From: UBA1924 sp963976625
Lineage (GTDB): Bacteria; Planctomycetota; Phycisphaerae; Phycisphaerales; UBA1924
Assembly (NCBI GenBank): GCA_963976625.1
Contig: CAXBLA010000002.1
Span: 124,001 to 188,000 of the forward strand
DNA: 64,000 nt
Reading direction: 5' to 3'
In this document: one piece after another, positions 16,447 through 25,207 of the stretch
Numbering within the stretch: the stretch's first letter is position 1
Layout: each line of letters begins with the position of its first letter
Program-made: the position numbers and the translations under genes
The notes under the pieces: model-generated
Database searches by the model: none
Told to the model about the DNA's origin: nothing
Seen by the model: only the letters and a program-made list of their open reading frames with translations

Positions 16447-17568
16447 CTACTCGAGCCCCATCAGCCCCAGAAACACCCACACATCATCCGCGTCGAGCAC
16501 ACCGTCTTGGCGAAAATCAACGCGTTCGTCTCCGTTGATAAAACGATCAACAAAGAGTGAGATGTCGAAGAAATCAACTCGATCATCTTCGTCGAGATCG
16601 GCGGGGTGGAAGCCGCTTGGAACGCCAAGTCGCAGACCATATGTGCCCCGAAACGCGCTGGTTGCATAACCAAAGGCGATCTGGTCATGAGACAGCGGAT
16701 CTCCAACATCCACATCAAGATAAAGAGAACCTGTCATGACCCGTTCCCCAAGTCGATCCTGATTCCTCGGGGTCTCTGTGACCTCCGATTGCCCCCCCGC
16801 CATATCGAGCATGCCCCATGGGCTTGTCTGCTCTGGATACGATCCGACATCGAGCGGGAAGAGAACTCGTTCTCCCGCGTTGCGTTCGCCGCCGTCCTCG
16901 GGCAGGCCAGGGCGAGGCTCAGTGTCTGAACTGTTGGGAAAAGTCCAGTAGCCGCCTTCGCCGTTGTTTTTGTTTGGATCCCAATAGCCCGCCTTTGTCC
17001 ACTCACCGAAAGTGGGCATGAAGAACCGTGCGCCCGGGTTGCGAGCGGCTTGGTGCTGCCAGACCTCATTTTCGTCTTGTACAAAGGTCGAAGTGTCATA
17101 AACACCAGTCTCGAAGGCCCATTCCTCGATGACCTTGCCGTGATGCAGCCAGTTGACATATCTTGCAGCGTACTCCCAACCCATGTTCACCGGATCGCCG
17201 AGGGAGTATGAGGGCCATAGAACTACCTTTCCAAACGACGCGTCCATCGCATCGCCGACAAAATCAGTGAGGGTGACGCGCCCTCCAGTCCGCTTTACAT
17301 AAAACGGAAGATAAGCTTCGACAAATTCGACGTACTGCTCGACGGAAAGCTCAGTTGTCGAGAGCCAAAACTCGTAATCGACTGATCCAAAATCTGTCGT
17401 TATCCCTCGTACCTCTTCTGGTCTCGGGGCACGGTTTCCGGGATCGCCTATGAGTGCGAAGTCGAGCCCATAGATATGGACAACATCCTGAGGCTCGCCT
17501 CCGGCAATGGCAGCACCGGCACAGAGACCAACCGCGCATACGCTCAGTTTGATTCGCCTCGTGCTCAT
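16447..17568 (-). CDS. SUMF1/FGE-fold secreted protein with dockerin-like tail (copy C)
   Basis: 373 aa; GGAG 8 bp before the ATG. Signal peptide (1-22), IGDPGNRAP motif, SUMF1 core (WEYAARYVNWLHHGK, PEDGGERNAG, SPWGMLDMAGG) and a C-terminal two-repeat dockerin-like tail (DLDEDDRVDFFDISLFVDRF, then DADDVWVFLGLM). The usual FGE active-site Cys near the C-terminal GFR motif is replaced (GLRLGVP), so enzyme activity is not expected. Diverged from copies A and B, chiefly in the central loop and the segment before the tail. Confidence 0.83.
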   Translation of the reverse strand: MSTRRIKLSVCAVGLCAGAAIAGGEPQDVVHIYGLDFALIGDPGNRAPRPEEVRGITTDFGSVDYEFWLSTTELSVEQYVEFVEAYLPFYVKRTGGRVTLTDFVGDAMDASFGKVVLWPSYSLGDPVNMGWEYAARYVNWLHHGKVIEEWAFETGVYDTSTFVQDENEVWQHQAARNPGARFFMPTFGEWTKAGYWDPNKNNGEGGYWTFPNSSDTEPRPGLPEDGGERNAGERVLFPLDVGSYPEQTSPWGMLDMAGGQSEVTETPRNQDRLGERVMTGSLYLDVDVGDPLSHDQIAFGYATSAFRGTYGLRLGVPSGFHPADLDEDDRVDFFDISLFVDRFINGDERVDFRQDGVLDADDVWVFLGLMGLE

Positions 17569-17679
17569 TTCAAAGCTCCAGATTCAGATTTCCCATCCGA
17601 CCGAATCAGTCCAATCGACTCAATCGCTTCCTTCTGATCAAACTTCACAACATGCGCACGATGAAGTGCGAACAGCATT

Positions 17680-17713
17680 GAAAAACCCGCCGAGCGCGGG
17701 GCCTTGGCGGGTT
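17680..17713 (-). terminator. rho-independent terminator of the pseudopilin-like gene
   Basis: Stem AACCCGCC / GGCGGGTT (17684-17691 with 17706-17713); on the minus strand it is followed by a run of T. Located about 95 bp beyond the stop at 17810. Confidence 0.75.
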
Positions 17714-17809
17714 GGTTGAATCGTAAATGGTTGCCGATGGGTGGGCGTCGACGGGACGGCCAGCCGAGCCCTTTGAGCGATGATCGTTGAGCAATGGGAA
17801 CGCTCAGAC

Positions 17810-18928
17810 TCACTCGACTTCGCAGCCGCCGATCACTTCTCGTGGCAGGCCATACAGTCGGCGGCCGACATCCTTGCCGCCGAAATCGATCCCCTGGAGC
17901 CCGTGACGCGTCCAGCGGAAACGCTGACAAAACTCGCTATCGGAGCCCAATCCATCTCTGGGAATCGGGAAGGTATCGAGCGGGATGTACCGCTGACGCC
18001 ATTCCTCACCGGGGGAATCGGGGTTCCAGCCGGGGTTTGAGTCCGAGCTTGATTCTGAGCGGACGGAGCCATCAAAGAAAGCGAGGTTTGGCCTGGCTTC
18101 TGGGTAGGCGAAGTAGAGCCCGTCTCTGTCTGTGAAGCGATCAAACTCTTCAAACATATGAACCTTTTGGGATGGATAGGCAACCTGGGTGTACTGCCGA
18201 TTGCCGATGATGAACTCCCCCTTCCCACCCCGAAACATAAACTGATGAGGAGTACTCGCTACTGGCACATACACATTCTCGCTACCGATACCATCTCCAG
18301 TATAAGCCGCGGGCACGGCGTGATAGCTTGATCCGAATGTCCAGCGTTGAGTCACTGATATGTCGGCCCATCTTGGATCGTCGTCATACCCGTCCTCAAA
18401 TCCATTCGCGTACGGAAGGCCGCTCGATTCTAAGTTTTTAAGGTAGCTGAGGGGATCTGATTGCCACTTGATCAGGTTTGTATCAAACGGGCTCGTGACG
18501 ACGGGATGCGCCATGCCACCAGCGAGATAGTCGAGGAGCACGGTATGTGAGTATCGACGATGAGGGGTTCGACCTCGGAGTTTGATAATTCGGGTTGCCC
18601 CTGACGCACGACCCGTAGAACGCCCGAGAATTTCCATGTTCTGGAGTGCGGCGGCATCGATATCGTCACTCCCTCTCTTTTCGCCCACACCGGGGATCAT
18701 GTATGAAACGCCGCCACGCCATGTGTAGCTGAATATGCGGCCTGCGTTATCCGCGGCATACTGCCCCGAGCCGGCGTTCAAGGCATTCAGGTTATTGATC
18801 GAGACCACATTGAATGCCGATCGCTTCGCCTGGCCCATGGCTGGCAAAAGAATCCCAATGAGCAGCACGATCATCGCGACGATCACCACAAGTTCGATCA
18901 GAGCGAATGCGTTTTTCCGTTTTTCCAT
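17810..18928 (-). CDS. type II secretion-like pseudopilin of the planctomycete H-X9-DG type
   Basis: 372 aa. The ATG at 18928 follows AGGAA. The N-terminus is a class III prepilin signal: MEKRKNAFALIELVVIVAMI, with A in place of the usual Gly before F-A-L-I-E-L. It is a 20-residue hydrophobic helix needing prepilin peptidase. The large C-terminal domain ends with the NLAFFDGSVRS motif (DG-type signature) near residue 310, then a Trp/Asp-rich extension. Such proteins are abundant in planctomycetes and their role is not established. It lies alone with an upstream inverted repeat. Confidence 0.8.
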   Translation of the reverse strand: MEKRKNAFALIELVVIVAMIVLLIGILLPAMGQAKRSAFNVVSINNLNALNAGSGQYAADNAGRIFSYTWRGGVSYMIPGVGEKRGSDDIDAAALQNMEILGRSTGRASGATRIIKLRGRTPHRRYSHTVLLDYLAGGMAHPVVTSPFDTNLIKWQSDPLSYLKNLESSGLPYANGFEDGYDDDPRWADISVTQRWTFGSSYHAVPAAYTGDGIGSENVYVPVASTPHQFMFRGGKGEFIIGNRQYTQVAYPSQKVHMFEEFDRFTDRDGLYFAYPEARPNLAFFDGSVRSESSSDSNPGWNPDSPGEEWRQRYIPLDTFPIPRDGLGSDSEFCQRFRWTRHGLQGIDFGGKDVGRRLYGLPREVIGGCEVE

Positions 18929-18960
18929 GGCGTATTCCTGTTTGGTTTGCATAAAAATAT

Positions 18961-18978
18961 GTTCTAGAATCCTAGAAC
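18961..18978. promoter_or_regulatory. inverted repeat upstream of the pseudopilin-like gene
   Basis: GTTCTAGAATCCTAGAAC: 7-bp perfect arms with a 4-bp spacer, 33 bp before the start codon. Probably an operator; the cognate protein is unknown. The rest of 18979-19221 is AT-rich (including TCCATATATGGA near 19133) with no supported gene. Confidence 0.45.
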
Positions 18979-19221
18979 GGTATACATTACTTCGTCCTTC
19001 TGCGTCCCGCCGACCTGCACGATCGAGCCAATGAACAGCCGCCATCTTAATAGATCGTCCGACTCGTCTGTGCATATATTCGTATATAACTGAAAAATAG
19101 TTCCAGATCAAACTGCTTGAGAGCATGAATTCTCTCCATATATGGATCATTTTCACCCTGCGGATGTGCCCTTCGATCGAACTGCAGATTCAAGACAAGT
19201 TTATCGGTGATACTCATCCAA

Positions 19222-19257
19222 CAAAAAACCTGCCGGGCGCGAGGCACGAGCAGGTTG
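19222..19257 (-). terminator. rho-independent terminator of the glsB-like gene
   Basis: AACCTGC / GCAGGTT arms around a GC-rich loop, followed on the minus strand by TTTTTTG. Confidence 0.7.
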
Positions 19258-19300
19258 GTTGGGTATTGGTTTCGATCAGATCGTGGTCTGAGCGGATAGG

Positions 19301-19546
19301 TCAGGTGGCTTTTTTGAAGAACGAGATCACCACGAGCACCACGATCGCGCCGATGGTGGCGACGCCGATCGAGCCCAAGAGCCCGCCCCATTCGATCCCG
19401 GCGAGTTGAAAGAGGTAGCCGCCAGCGAAGGCGCCGACCACGCCGGCGATCATGTTCCCGATGATCCCGAAGCCGCGGCCTTTGAGGATCATCCCCGCGA
19501 GCCAGCCAGCGACGAGACCGATGAGTAAGAAATAGACGAGTTCCAT
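19301..19546 (-). CDS. GlsB/YeaQ/YmgE-family small membrane protein
   Basis: 81 aa; GGAG before the ATG. Three hydrophobic helices with the family's GLVAGWLAG near the N-terminus, a glycine-rich GIIGNMIAGVVGAFAGG centre and a last helix ending in FFKKA. Members are transglycosylase-associated or stress-induced inner-membrane proteins of unknown mechanism. Monocistronic, with its own terminator. Confidence 0.9.
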   Translation of the reverse strand: MELVYFLLIGLVAGWLAGMILKGRGFGIIGNMIAGVVGAFAGGYLFQLAGIEWGGLLGSIGVATIGAIVVLVVISFFKKAT

Positions 19547-19669
19547 AGGTGAATCTCCGTGCGAGCGTAGATGAAAGATCAGGGCCCACGCGGGCTCTGT
19601 GCCGCTCCATGGTACCCGATCTGGGCGAACTGCACAGGATCTTGGCCATCGCTGGGGCGTGGCGTTGCC

Positions 19670-20830
19670 TTATTCATCGGCTTGGGCGGCTTCGAGTAGC
19701 CCCAGGAACACCCAGACATCGTCCGCGTCGTGCACGCCGTCACGGCGAAAATCGACCGATGGATCATCCGAGAGAAAACGATCTAGAAACGCCGACACAT
19801 CAAACCAATCGACCTTGCCGCTCAAATCGATGTCCGCGGGATCCACCACCATCCGAGCGACACGCACACCAAAGGCCCCTCTTACAGGCCATGCTGAGAA
19901 CCAGTTCCATTGATCATAATCTAATGCGTTGCGATCATAAGGATGGTTATAGACAGTCTGAGTCCAGCTGGTACCATCCGCCCCACGCCGATGATTAGTA
20001 TGTGTCGGCAGACTCGTCAGATCCTCGTTCCACTCTTCTTCCCCGCCAGCCATATCAAGCACGCCCCAAGGGCTGGGCTCGTTGGGGAAGGAGCCGACAT
20101 CGAGCGGGAAGTACACATCCTTATCAAAGCCCGCGTTTCGCTGCCCACCATCTTCGGGTAAAAGCCCGGGACGCAGCGCCTCATTTGTCCTATTGGGATA
20201 AATCCAATAGCCGCCTTCGCCGTTGTCTTTCTCCGGATCCCAATGCGCCGCTTTCACCCATTCGTTCTGATTCGGGATCCAGTAGCGGGCCTCCGGGGGG
20301 TGACCTGTCGGGAAGCTGCATGGAGCTTCGTCACACACAAAGGTCGAGGTATCGTACACCCCTGTCTCGAAAGCCCATTCGTCACTGACCTTGCCGTGAT
20401 GCAACCAGTTGATGTACCGGGCGGCGTACTCCCACCCGATCGTGGTCGGCTCGTTCTCGCTCAGCACGAGTATCTCGACACGCGATCGGCTGACATCGAG
20501 CGACCACCCCGAGAAGGCGTTCTCTGCATCTGATCGCTCAGGGTTGTTCTTGAAGTAAATCGGCGCATACGCCCGAGCGAACTCGGCGTGCTCGCCCACG
20601 GTCATTTCGAGCTGAGCGAGACGGAACTCATACTCGACATCGCCGATCGGGAATGTTAGCGGGAACGCGATCTCATCGCCCTCCGTGGGGCGGTTCCCCG
20701 GATCGCCGATGAGCATGTAGCCGTGATCGTTGTCGAAGTCTTGATCCGTCGATGTATCGCCGCCGGCGGCTGCCAGCCCTGCACAGAGACCAACAGTCAT
20801 GACACTGAACTTGGTTCGTCCGATCTTCAT
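19670..20830 (-). CDS. SUMF1/FGE-fold secreted protein with dockerin-like tail (copy B, intact)
   Basis: 386 aa; AGGAG before the ATG. Signal peptide (1-22), SUMF1-type C-lectin-like core (IGDPGNRPT, WEYAARYINWLHHGK, YWIPNQNEWVKAAHWDP, SPWGVLDMAGG, FGVRVARM) and a dockerin-like tail (DIDLSGKVDWFDVSAFLDRF, then DADDVWVFLGLL). Nearly identical to copy A except between DMAGG and GVRVARM. It lacks catalytic FGE cysteines. The glycosyltransferase gene lies 57 bp upstream on the same strand; the duplicated stub beside copy A shows that this locus is the parental arrangement. Confidence 0.85.
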   Translation of the reverse strand: MKIGRTKFSVMTVGLCAGLAAAGGDTSTDQDFDNDHGYMLIGDPGNRPTEGDEIAFPLTFPIGDVEYEFRLAQLEMTVGEHAEFARAYAPIYFKNNPERSDAENAFSGWSLDVSRSRVEILVLSENEPTTIGWEYAARYINWLHHGKVSDEWAFETGVYDTSTFVCDEAPCSFPTGHPPEARYWIPNQNEWVKAAHWDPEKDNGEGGYWIYPNRTNEALRPGLLPEDGGQRNAGFDKDVYFPLDVGSFPNEPSPWGVLDMAGGEEEWNEDLTSLPTHTNHRRGADGTSWTQTVYNHPYDRNALDYDQWNWFSAWPVRGAFGVRVARMVVDPADIDLSGKVDWFDVSAFLDRFLSDDPSVDFRRDGVHDADDVWVFLGLLEAAQADE

Positions 20831-20887
20831 CCGAGTCTCCTGTATGTAGACTTCGCATTGAGAGCATACACGGATCGGCCTCGGGTA

Positions 20888-22063
20888 TCAGGCGGTGTAC
20901 AGCATGATCAACGCATCGGCGAAGGCTTCGGGCTCGCGGGGCTTGAGGTAGTCGGGCGTCTCAGTGATCGCGAGGCCGCCGATCTTGAATCTCGCCTGGA
21001 TCTCTTCGGCGGCTTTCGAGAGCTCGCCGGGTATGTACGGGTCATAGACCCAACCTAGATCGGTCGATTCCACAAGCCCGCGCAGGCGGGGCTGGTCGGC
21101 GACGAGGATACGGGCGCCCACGGCGAGCGCCTCGTCGAGCACCAACGGGGCGGCTTCGCTCACCAGCGAGGGCAACGCGAGGACATCGGAACGGGCGATG
21201 ATGGCCAGCGTCTCTTGGTGAGATCGACGGCCGAGGAACTCGACCGTGAGCCCATCGGCTGCATCGGCCTTGGCGCGTTCCGCCTGCACCTGTTTGCAGC
21301 GTTCGAGTGCCGATCCTTCGCCCACGATCCGCAGCGTTGCGTGAATAGCACTCGGCCACTGCTCGATGAACTCCGCGACGCCCTTCTCGGGCTCGACGCG
21401 CCCGGCGATGACGAGCTGCAGCTGCTCGCTTGGCTCGGGCCGCTCGTAAGTGCCCAGCTCGGGCAGCGGGTTGGGGATCAGCTGCACATGGGGCAAGCCA
21501 CGCTCGCGCATCAGCTCAGCGAGCTGGCCCGATGGGCACACGACCGCATCGGGTATCAAATGGCGACGCTTGATCGAGTAGTTCCACCACCACTGCAGTG
21601 CCCGCATGACGGAGTGCACACGCGAGCGGTGATCCCAGCGATTGCGTAGCAACGAGAACAATCCGCCATCCACCGGCATCGTTGCCCGTTCGCGCTGGCC
21701 ATACTTCCAGACACTCCCCCCGGGGTTCGGGCACACCAGGTGGTGATCGTGGGCTGAGAGTATGATCTTGGAGCCGCTCTTGGCCCGGTACGCATCGCAT
21801 ACCGACAGGATCGCCGGCGAGCACAGGTGGTACAGGTTGTGGACATGGATCGCATCGGGCGCGAAGCGATCGAGCACCTTGGTCAGTGCATGCTTGGCCT
21901 TGGGCGACGAAACATAGCCGAAGATACTCGGGCGTTTGATGTGCTGATCGGCCGCGAAGACTTCAACCTCGTGCCCGAGCCCGCGCAGGATGGACGCGGT
22001 CCGGTCGACGACCACCTCGACGCCGCCGAGGGATTGGTAGTCGTTGATCAGGAGGATGCGCAT
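20888..22063 (-). CDS. GT4-family glycosyltransferase
   Basis: 391 aa from the ATG at 22063; an in-frame TTG lies two codons earlier. N-terminal GT4 loop (LINDYQSLGGVEVVVDR), central HVHNLYHLCSP, and C-terminal nucleotide-sugar binding part with LVIAGRVEPEKGVAEF and PSLVSEAAPLVLDEALA (E-x7-E). Probably adds a sugar to a surface polysaccharide or lipid. It is 26 bp downstream of the aminotransferase gene in the wbpB-D-E-like cluster, so a diacetamido uronic acid donor is plausible (inference). Confidence 0.88.
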   Translation of the reverse strand: MRILLINDYQSLGGVEVVVDRTASILRGLGHEVEVFAADQHIKRPSIFGYVSSPKAKHALTKVLDRFAPDAIHVHNLYHLCSPAILSVCDAYRAKSGSKIILSAHDHHLVCPNPGGSVWKYGQRERATMPVDGGLFSLLRNRWDHRSRVHSVMRALQWWWNYSIKRRHLIPDAVVCPSGQLAELMRERGLPHVQLIPNPLPELGTYERPEPSEQLQLVIAGRVEPEKGVAEFIEQWPSAIHATLRIVGEGSALERCKQVQAERAKADAADGLTVEFLGRRSHQETLAIIARSDVLALPSLVSEAAPLVLDEALAVGARILVADQPRLRGLVESTDLGWVYDPYIPGELSKAAEEIQARFKIGGLAITETPDYLKPREPEAFADALIMLYTA

Positions 22064-22089
22064 GGGCAATCAGACTCGGTGGCTCAGGT

Positions 22090-23301
22090 TTAGACTGGCT
22101 GTGAGGCGTGCTCGTTGATAAACGAAACCACGGAATCCACCACATACTCGGCCTGCTCGCTGGTCAGCTCAGGGAACACGGGCAGCGCGATGGTCTCGGC
22201 GGCCGCCAGCTCCGAGTGGGGCAAGTCGCCCTTGCGTCCGCCCAGATCAACGAAGCACTCCTGCATGTGCAGGGGCACGGGGTAATAGACCTCGTTGCCG
22301 ATATCCTTGGAACGCAGGTGGGCCCGCAGCTCGTCGCGGATCTCGGCGGGCACACGCAGGACATACTGGTTGTAGATATGGCGTGCGTCGCCGTCGACAC
22401 CGGTCGGCGTGCGGATCGCGGGGGCGTCCGGGCGATCGCCGATGGGGACATCGCTCTGCAAGGCACCGCGCTGGGCGAAGAGTTCGGTGTAGCGGTGCGC
22501 GTTGGCGATGCGTCCGGTGTGCCACTCGTCGAGGTGCCCGAGCTTCACCCGCAGAATCGCGGCTTGGAGCGCATCGAGGCGCGAGTTGAGCCCGATCACG
22601 CTGTGGTAGTACTTGGGCTTGCCGCCGTGGACACGCAGGATACGCAGCTTGTCGGCCAGCTCGTCGTCGTTGGTGGTCACCGCGCCCCCGTCGCCAAACG
22701 CTCCTAGGTTCTTGGAGGGGAAGAAGCTGAAGCAGCCGATCGAGCCGCGCGAGCCGACGACCGCACCGGTGCTGTCCTTGGTACCCAGTGACTGGGCGGC
22801 GTCCTCGATGATGGGCACGCCGAACTCGCGCCCCAGTTCAAGCCATGCGTCCATATCGACCGACTGCCCGAAGAGATGCACGGGCATGATGGCCGCGAGG
22901 TTCTCGGTGCGCTTGGCGACTTCGCGGGTGTGCTCGATGTCCATGTTGTAGGTCACCGGATCGATGTCCGCGAAGACGGGCACCGCCCCCAGTCGCGAGA
23001 CGCTGCCCGCGGTCGAGAAGAAGGTGTATGAAGGGCAGATCACACGCTGGGCCGGCTGGCCCTCTTGGTGACCGATGCCGTGGGCCATGAGCGCCAGCAA
23101 GATTGCGTCGCTGCCCGAGGCGCACCCGATGGCGTGCTTGACCCCGACATAGTCGGCGAGCTCTTGCTCGAACTCACTGACCTGCGGGCCCATGATGAAC
23201 CATTGGTCCTCGATCACGCCGCGGATGATGGGCTCGAGTTCGTCGCGGAGCCCATTGTACTGGGCTTTGAGATCAAGAAGTGGCACATTCATCTTGGACA
23301 T
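22090..23301 (-). CDS. DegT/DnrJ/EryC1-family PLP sugar aminotransferase (WbpE-like)
   Basis: 403 aa; AAGGA before the ATG. PLP Lys197 is in FSFFPSKNLGAFGDGG; the EDAAQSLG motif (Asp for the pyridine nitrogen) and a C-terminal EVYYPVPLHMQ are typical. WbpE-type enzymes transaminate UDP-3-keto-GlcNAcA to the 3-amino sugar. Neighbours resembling the preceding oxidase (WbpB) and the following acetyltransferase (WbpD) make this function likely. Confidence 0.9.
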   Translation of the reverse strand: MSKMNVPLLDLKAQYNGLRDELEPIIRGVIEDQWFIMGPQVSEFEQELADYVGVKHAIGCASGSDAILLALMAHGIGHQEGQPAQRVICPSYTFFSTAGSVSRLGAVPVFADIDPVTYNMDIEHTREVAKRTENLAAIMPVHLFGQSVDMDAWLELGREFGVPIIEDAAQSLGTKDSTGAVVGSRGSIGCFSFFPSKNLGAFGDGGAVTTNDDELADKLRILRVHGGKPKYYHSVIGLNSRLDALQAAILRVKLGHLDEWHTGRIANAHRYTELFAQRGALQSDVPIGDRPDAPAIRTPTGVDGDARHIYNQYVLRVPAEIRDELRAHLRSKDIGNEVYYPVPLHMQECFVDLGGRKGDLPHSELAAAETIALPVFPELTSEQAEYVVDSVVSFINEHASQPV

Positions 23302-23356
23302 GGCGATCCTTTCGGGATGCGTGAGTATTTCAATGGTGATTAGTTTAATCGTGTTA

Positions 23357-23974
23357 TTACGCCATCGCGTTGGCCGCGGTCGGGTCGAGTTCTTGGACGG
23401 GGACGAGCATGGGTTGTCCTTGCTCGTCGTTGGATTGCTGGTACTGGTTGCCGCAGGCGCAGGTCGTGGAGTCGTTGCTGACTTCGGGCAGGACCTCGCC
23501 GCATCGGCAGACCCAGCCGGTGCGCCGCGCGGGGACGCCGACCATCAGCGCGTAGTCGGGGACATTCTTCGTCACCACAGCCCCCGCCCCAATAAACGCA
23601 AAGCGCCCGATGTCGTGCCCGCACACGATGGTGCAGTTGGCCCCCATGCTCGCGCCGTAGCCCACGCGGGTGGCGCGGTACTCGTCGCGGCGCGAGATCT
23701 CGCAGCGTGGGTTGATGACATTGGTGAAGACCATGCTCGGGCCGCAGAAGACATAGTCTTCGAGGATCACGCCCGAGTAGAGGCTGACATTGTTCTGGAT
23801 CTTGCACCCGTTGCCGATCTCTACGCCCGGCGAGACGACCACATTCTGCCCGATGTTGACCTTCTGCCCGATGGTGCAGTCGGGCATGATGTGCGAGTAG
23901 TGCCAGATGCTGGTGCCCGCCCCGATGGCGCAGGGCTGATCGACGCACGCGGTGTCGTGGATGCGCACGCTCAT
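23357..23974 (-). CDS. left-handed beta-helix sugar N-acetyltransferase (WbpD-like)
   Basis: 205 aa. Hexapeptide repeats run through about residues 10-150 (IGAGTSIWHYSHI, IGQNVVVSPGVEIGNGCKI, FIGAGAVVTKNVPDYALMVGVPA). The start overlaps the stop of the oxidase gene by 4 bp (ATGA). After the VGVPARRTGWVCRCG motif it has a Cys-rich stretch (C-x-C, then C-x-C) that could bind zinc. Predicted to acetylate the 3-amino group of UDP-GlcNAc(3N)A. Confidence 0.88.
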   Translation of the reverse strand: MSVRIHDTACVDQPCAIGAGTSIWHYSHIMPDCTIGQKVNIGQNVVVSPGVEIGNGCKIQNNVSLYSGVILEDYVFCGPSMVFTNVINPRCEISRRDEYRATRVGYGASMGANCTIVCGHDIGRFAFIGAGAVVTKNVPDYALMVGVPARRTGWVCRCGEVLPEVSNDSTTCACGNQYQQSNDEQGQPMLVPVQELDPTAANAMA

Positions 23975-25101
23975 TGGCGGGCCCCTACGCCAGCAACTTC
24001 GCCAACGCCTTCGCGGACGACGACCTCGGCGGTTGCGGCTGACTCCGCAGTGCGGACCGGATCGCCCTCCTGCGGGATTGAACTCGGCGGTGCATCGAGG
24101 GAAACGGGCGATCCGTTGAGCAGCATCGAACGCTGGGCAGCATGGAGGATGTTGAGCACCTTCACGCCATCGTGGCCGTCGGTCCGCGGGCTGGTGCCCT
24201 TGGCGACCGCATCGACAAAGTGCAAGCATTCAAGATCCAACGGCGAGGTCGAATCAAACTCGACCGGCGTGCCTTCGCCCTTGACCGGGATCGGGTGCCC
24301 ATCGCACCAATCGACGCGCTGGTCGTAGAGGACAAGCTCTCTCGCAACATCGTCGAAGCTGGCCATCTTCTTGGAGCCGACAATGACGAGCTTCTGTTCT
24401 TTGTATGGGTGGAGCCACGAGACGAAGATGTGCCCGCGGGTGCCGTTGGAGAAGAGCAGCTGGGTCACCGTGACATCCGCGACATTGGGCGAAACATAGC
24501 CCCCGCCCGTGCACACGACCTGGATCGGATCGCCCGAGATCAGGCGCAGCAGTACCGCGATGTCGTGGGGCGCAAAGCTCCACAGCGCGTTCTCGTGGGT
24601 GCGGATCTTGCCCAGGTTGAGCCGATTGGAGATGACATAGCGGATCTCGCCGAGCTCGCCCGAATCAATCAGTTCGCGGAGCTTGAGGATCGCCGGGTGA
24701 TACTCGAGCAGGTGCCCCACCATCAGCACACGCCCGTGCTTGGCGGCAAGATCGGTCAACGCCTGCGATTCCTCGGGCTCGATCGTCAACGGCTTCTCAA
24801 CAAACACATCCTTGCCCGCCAGGATCGCTCGCTTGGCGAGTTCGAAGTGCGTCTGGGCGGGGGTCGCGATCATGATCGCGTCGATGGTTGGGTCGTCGAT
24901 CACCTTGGACGGGTCGTGGTAGACGGTCGCGCCCGGCGCGATCTCGCTGGCGAGCGTCCGGGCGTCCTCGCCCGGATCAGCAATGGCGGCCACCGCGTAC
25001 ACGCGCTCAAGGGTGCGGATGATGTTCTTGCCCCAGCCGCCACAGCCGAGCACACCGATGCGCGGCTTGACGCGAGAACCCGTTGAATCACTCTTCTGCA
25101 T
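23971..25101 (-). CDS. Gfo/Idh/MocA oxidoreductase (WbpB-like UDP-GlcNAcA 3-dehydrogenase)
   Basis: 376 aa from the ATG at 25101 (GGGAG 7 bp upstream; another ATG two codons earlier is too close to that site). Rossmann GVLGCGGWGKN, AtPAQTHFELA, catalytic EKPL-T (FVEKPLTIEPEE), then GHLLEYHPA and a C-terminal FDDVARELVLYD region. WbpB-type enzymes oxidise the C3 hydroxyl of UDP-GlcNAcA. First gene of the three-enzyme set. A UDP-GlcNAc 6-dehydrogenase (WbpA) needed upstream in the pathway is not in the window. Confidence 0.88.
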   Translation of the reverse strand: MQKSDSTGSRVKPRIGVLGCGGWGKNIIRTLERVYAVAAIADPGEDARTLASEIAPGATVYHDPSKVIDDPTIDAIMIATPAQTHFELAKRAILAGKDVFVEKPLTIEPEESQALTDLAAKHGRVLMVGHLLEYHPAILKLRELIDSGELGEIRYVISNRLNLGKIRTHENALWSFAPHDIAVLLRLISGDPIQVVCTGGGYVSPNVADVTVTQLLFSNGTRGHIFVSWLHPYKEQKLVIVGSKKMASFDDVARELVLYDQRVDWCDGHPIPVKGEGTPVEFDSTSPLDLECLHFVDAVAKGTSPRTDGHDGVKVLNILHAAQRSMLLNGSPVSLDAPPSSIPQEGDPVRTAESAATAEVVVREGVGEVAGVGARQ

Positions 25102-25207
25102 ACCCATCTCCCACTCGAAACTGCCGAATCCCCAGAGCCCTCACCCTGTGTTCTGATGAGGTTCAGGGCCGGGTCAATCATAGCACCAAAGCATCAAAAA
25201 TCGGGGC

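Noticed and set aside
10298..20830. SUMF1-fold proteins as sulfatase-activating formylglycine enzymes
   Set aside because: The catalytic cysteines are absent in all three copies and there are no sulfatases nearby.
10298..20830. Diversity-generating retroelement
   Set aside because: No reverse transcriptase, template repeat or adenine-biased variation can be seen; only regional divergence is supported.
24142..25086. 314-codon open frame antisense to the wbpB-like gene
   Set aside because: No domain or ribosome site; the opposite strand is a clear oxidoreductase.
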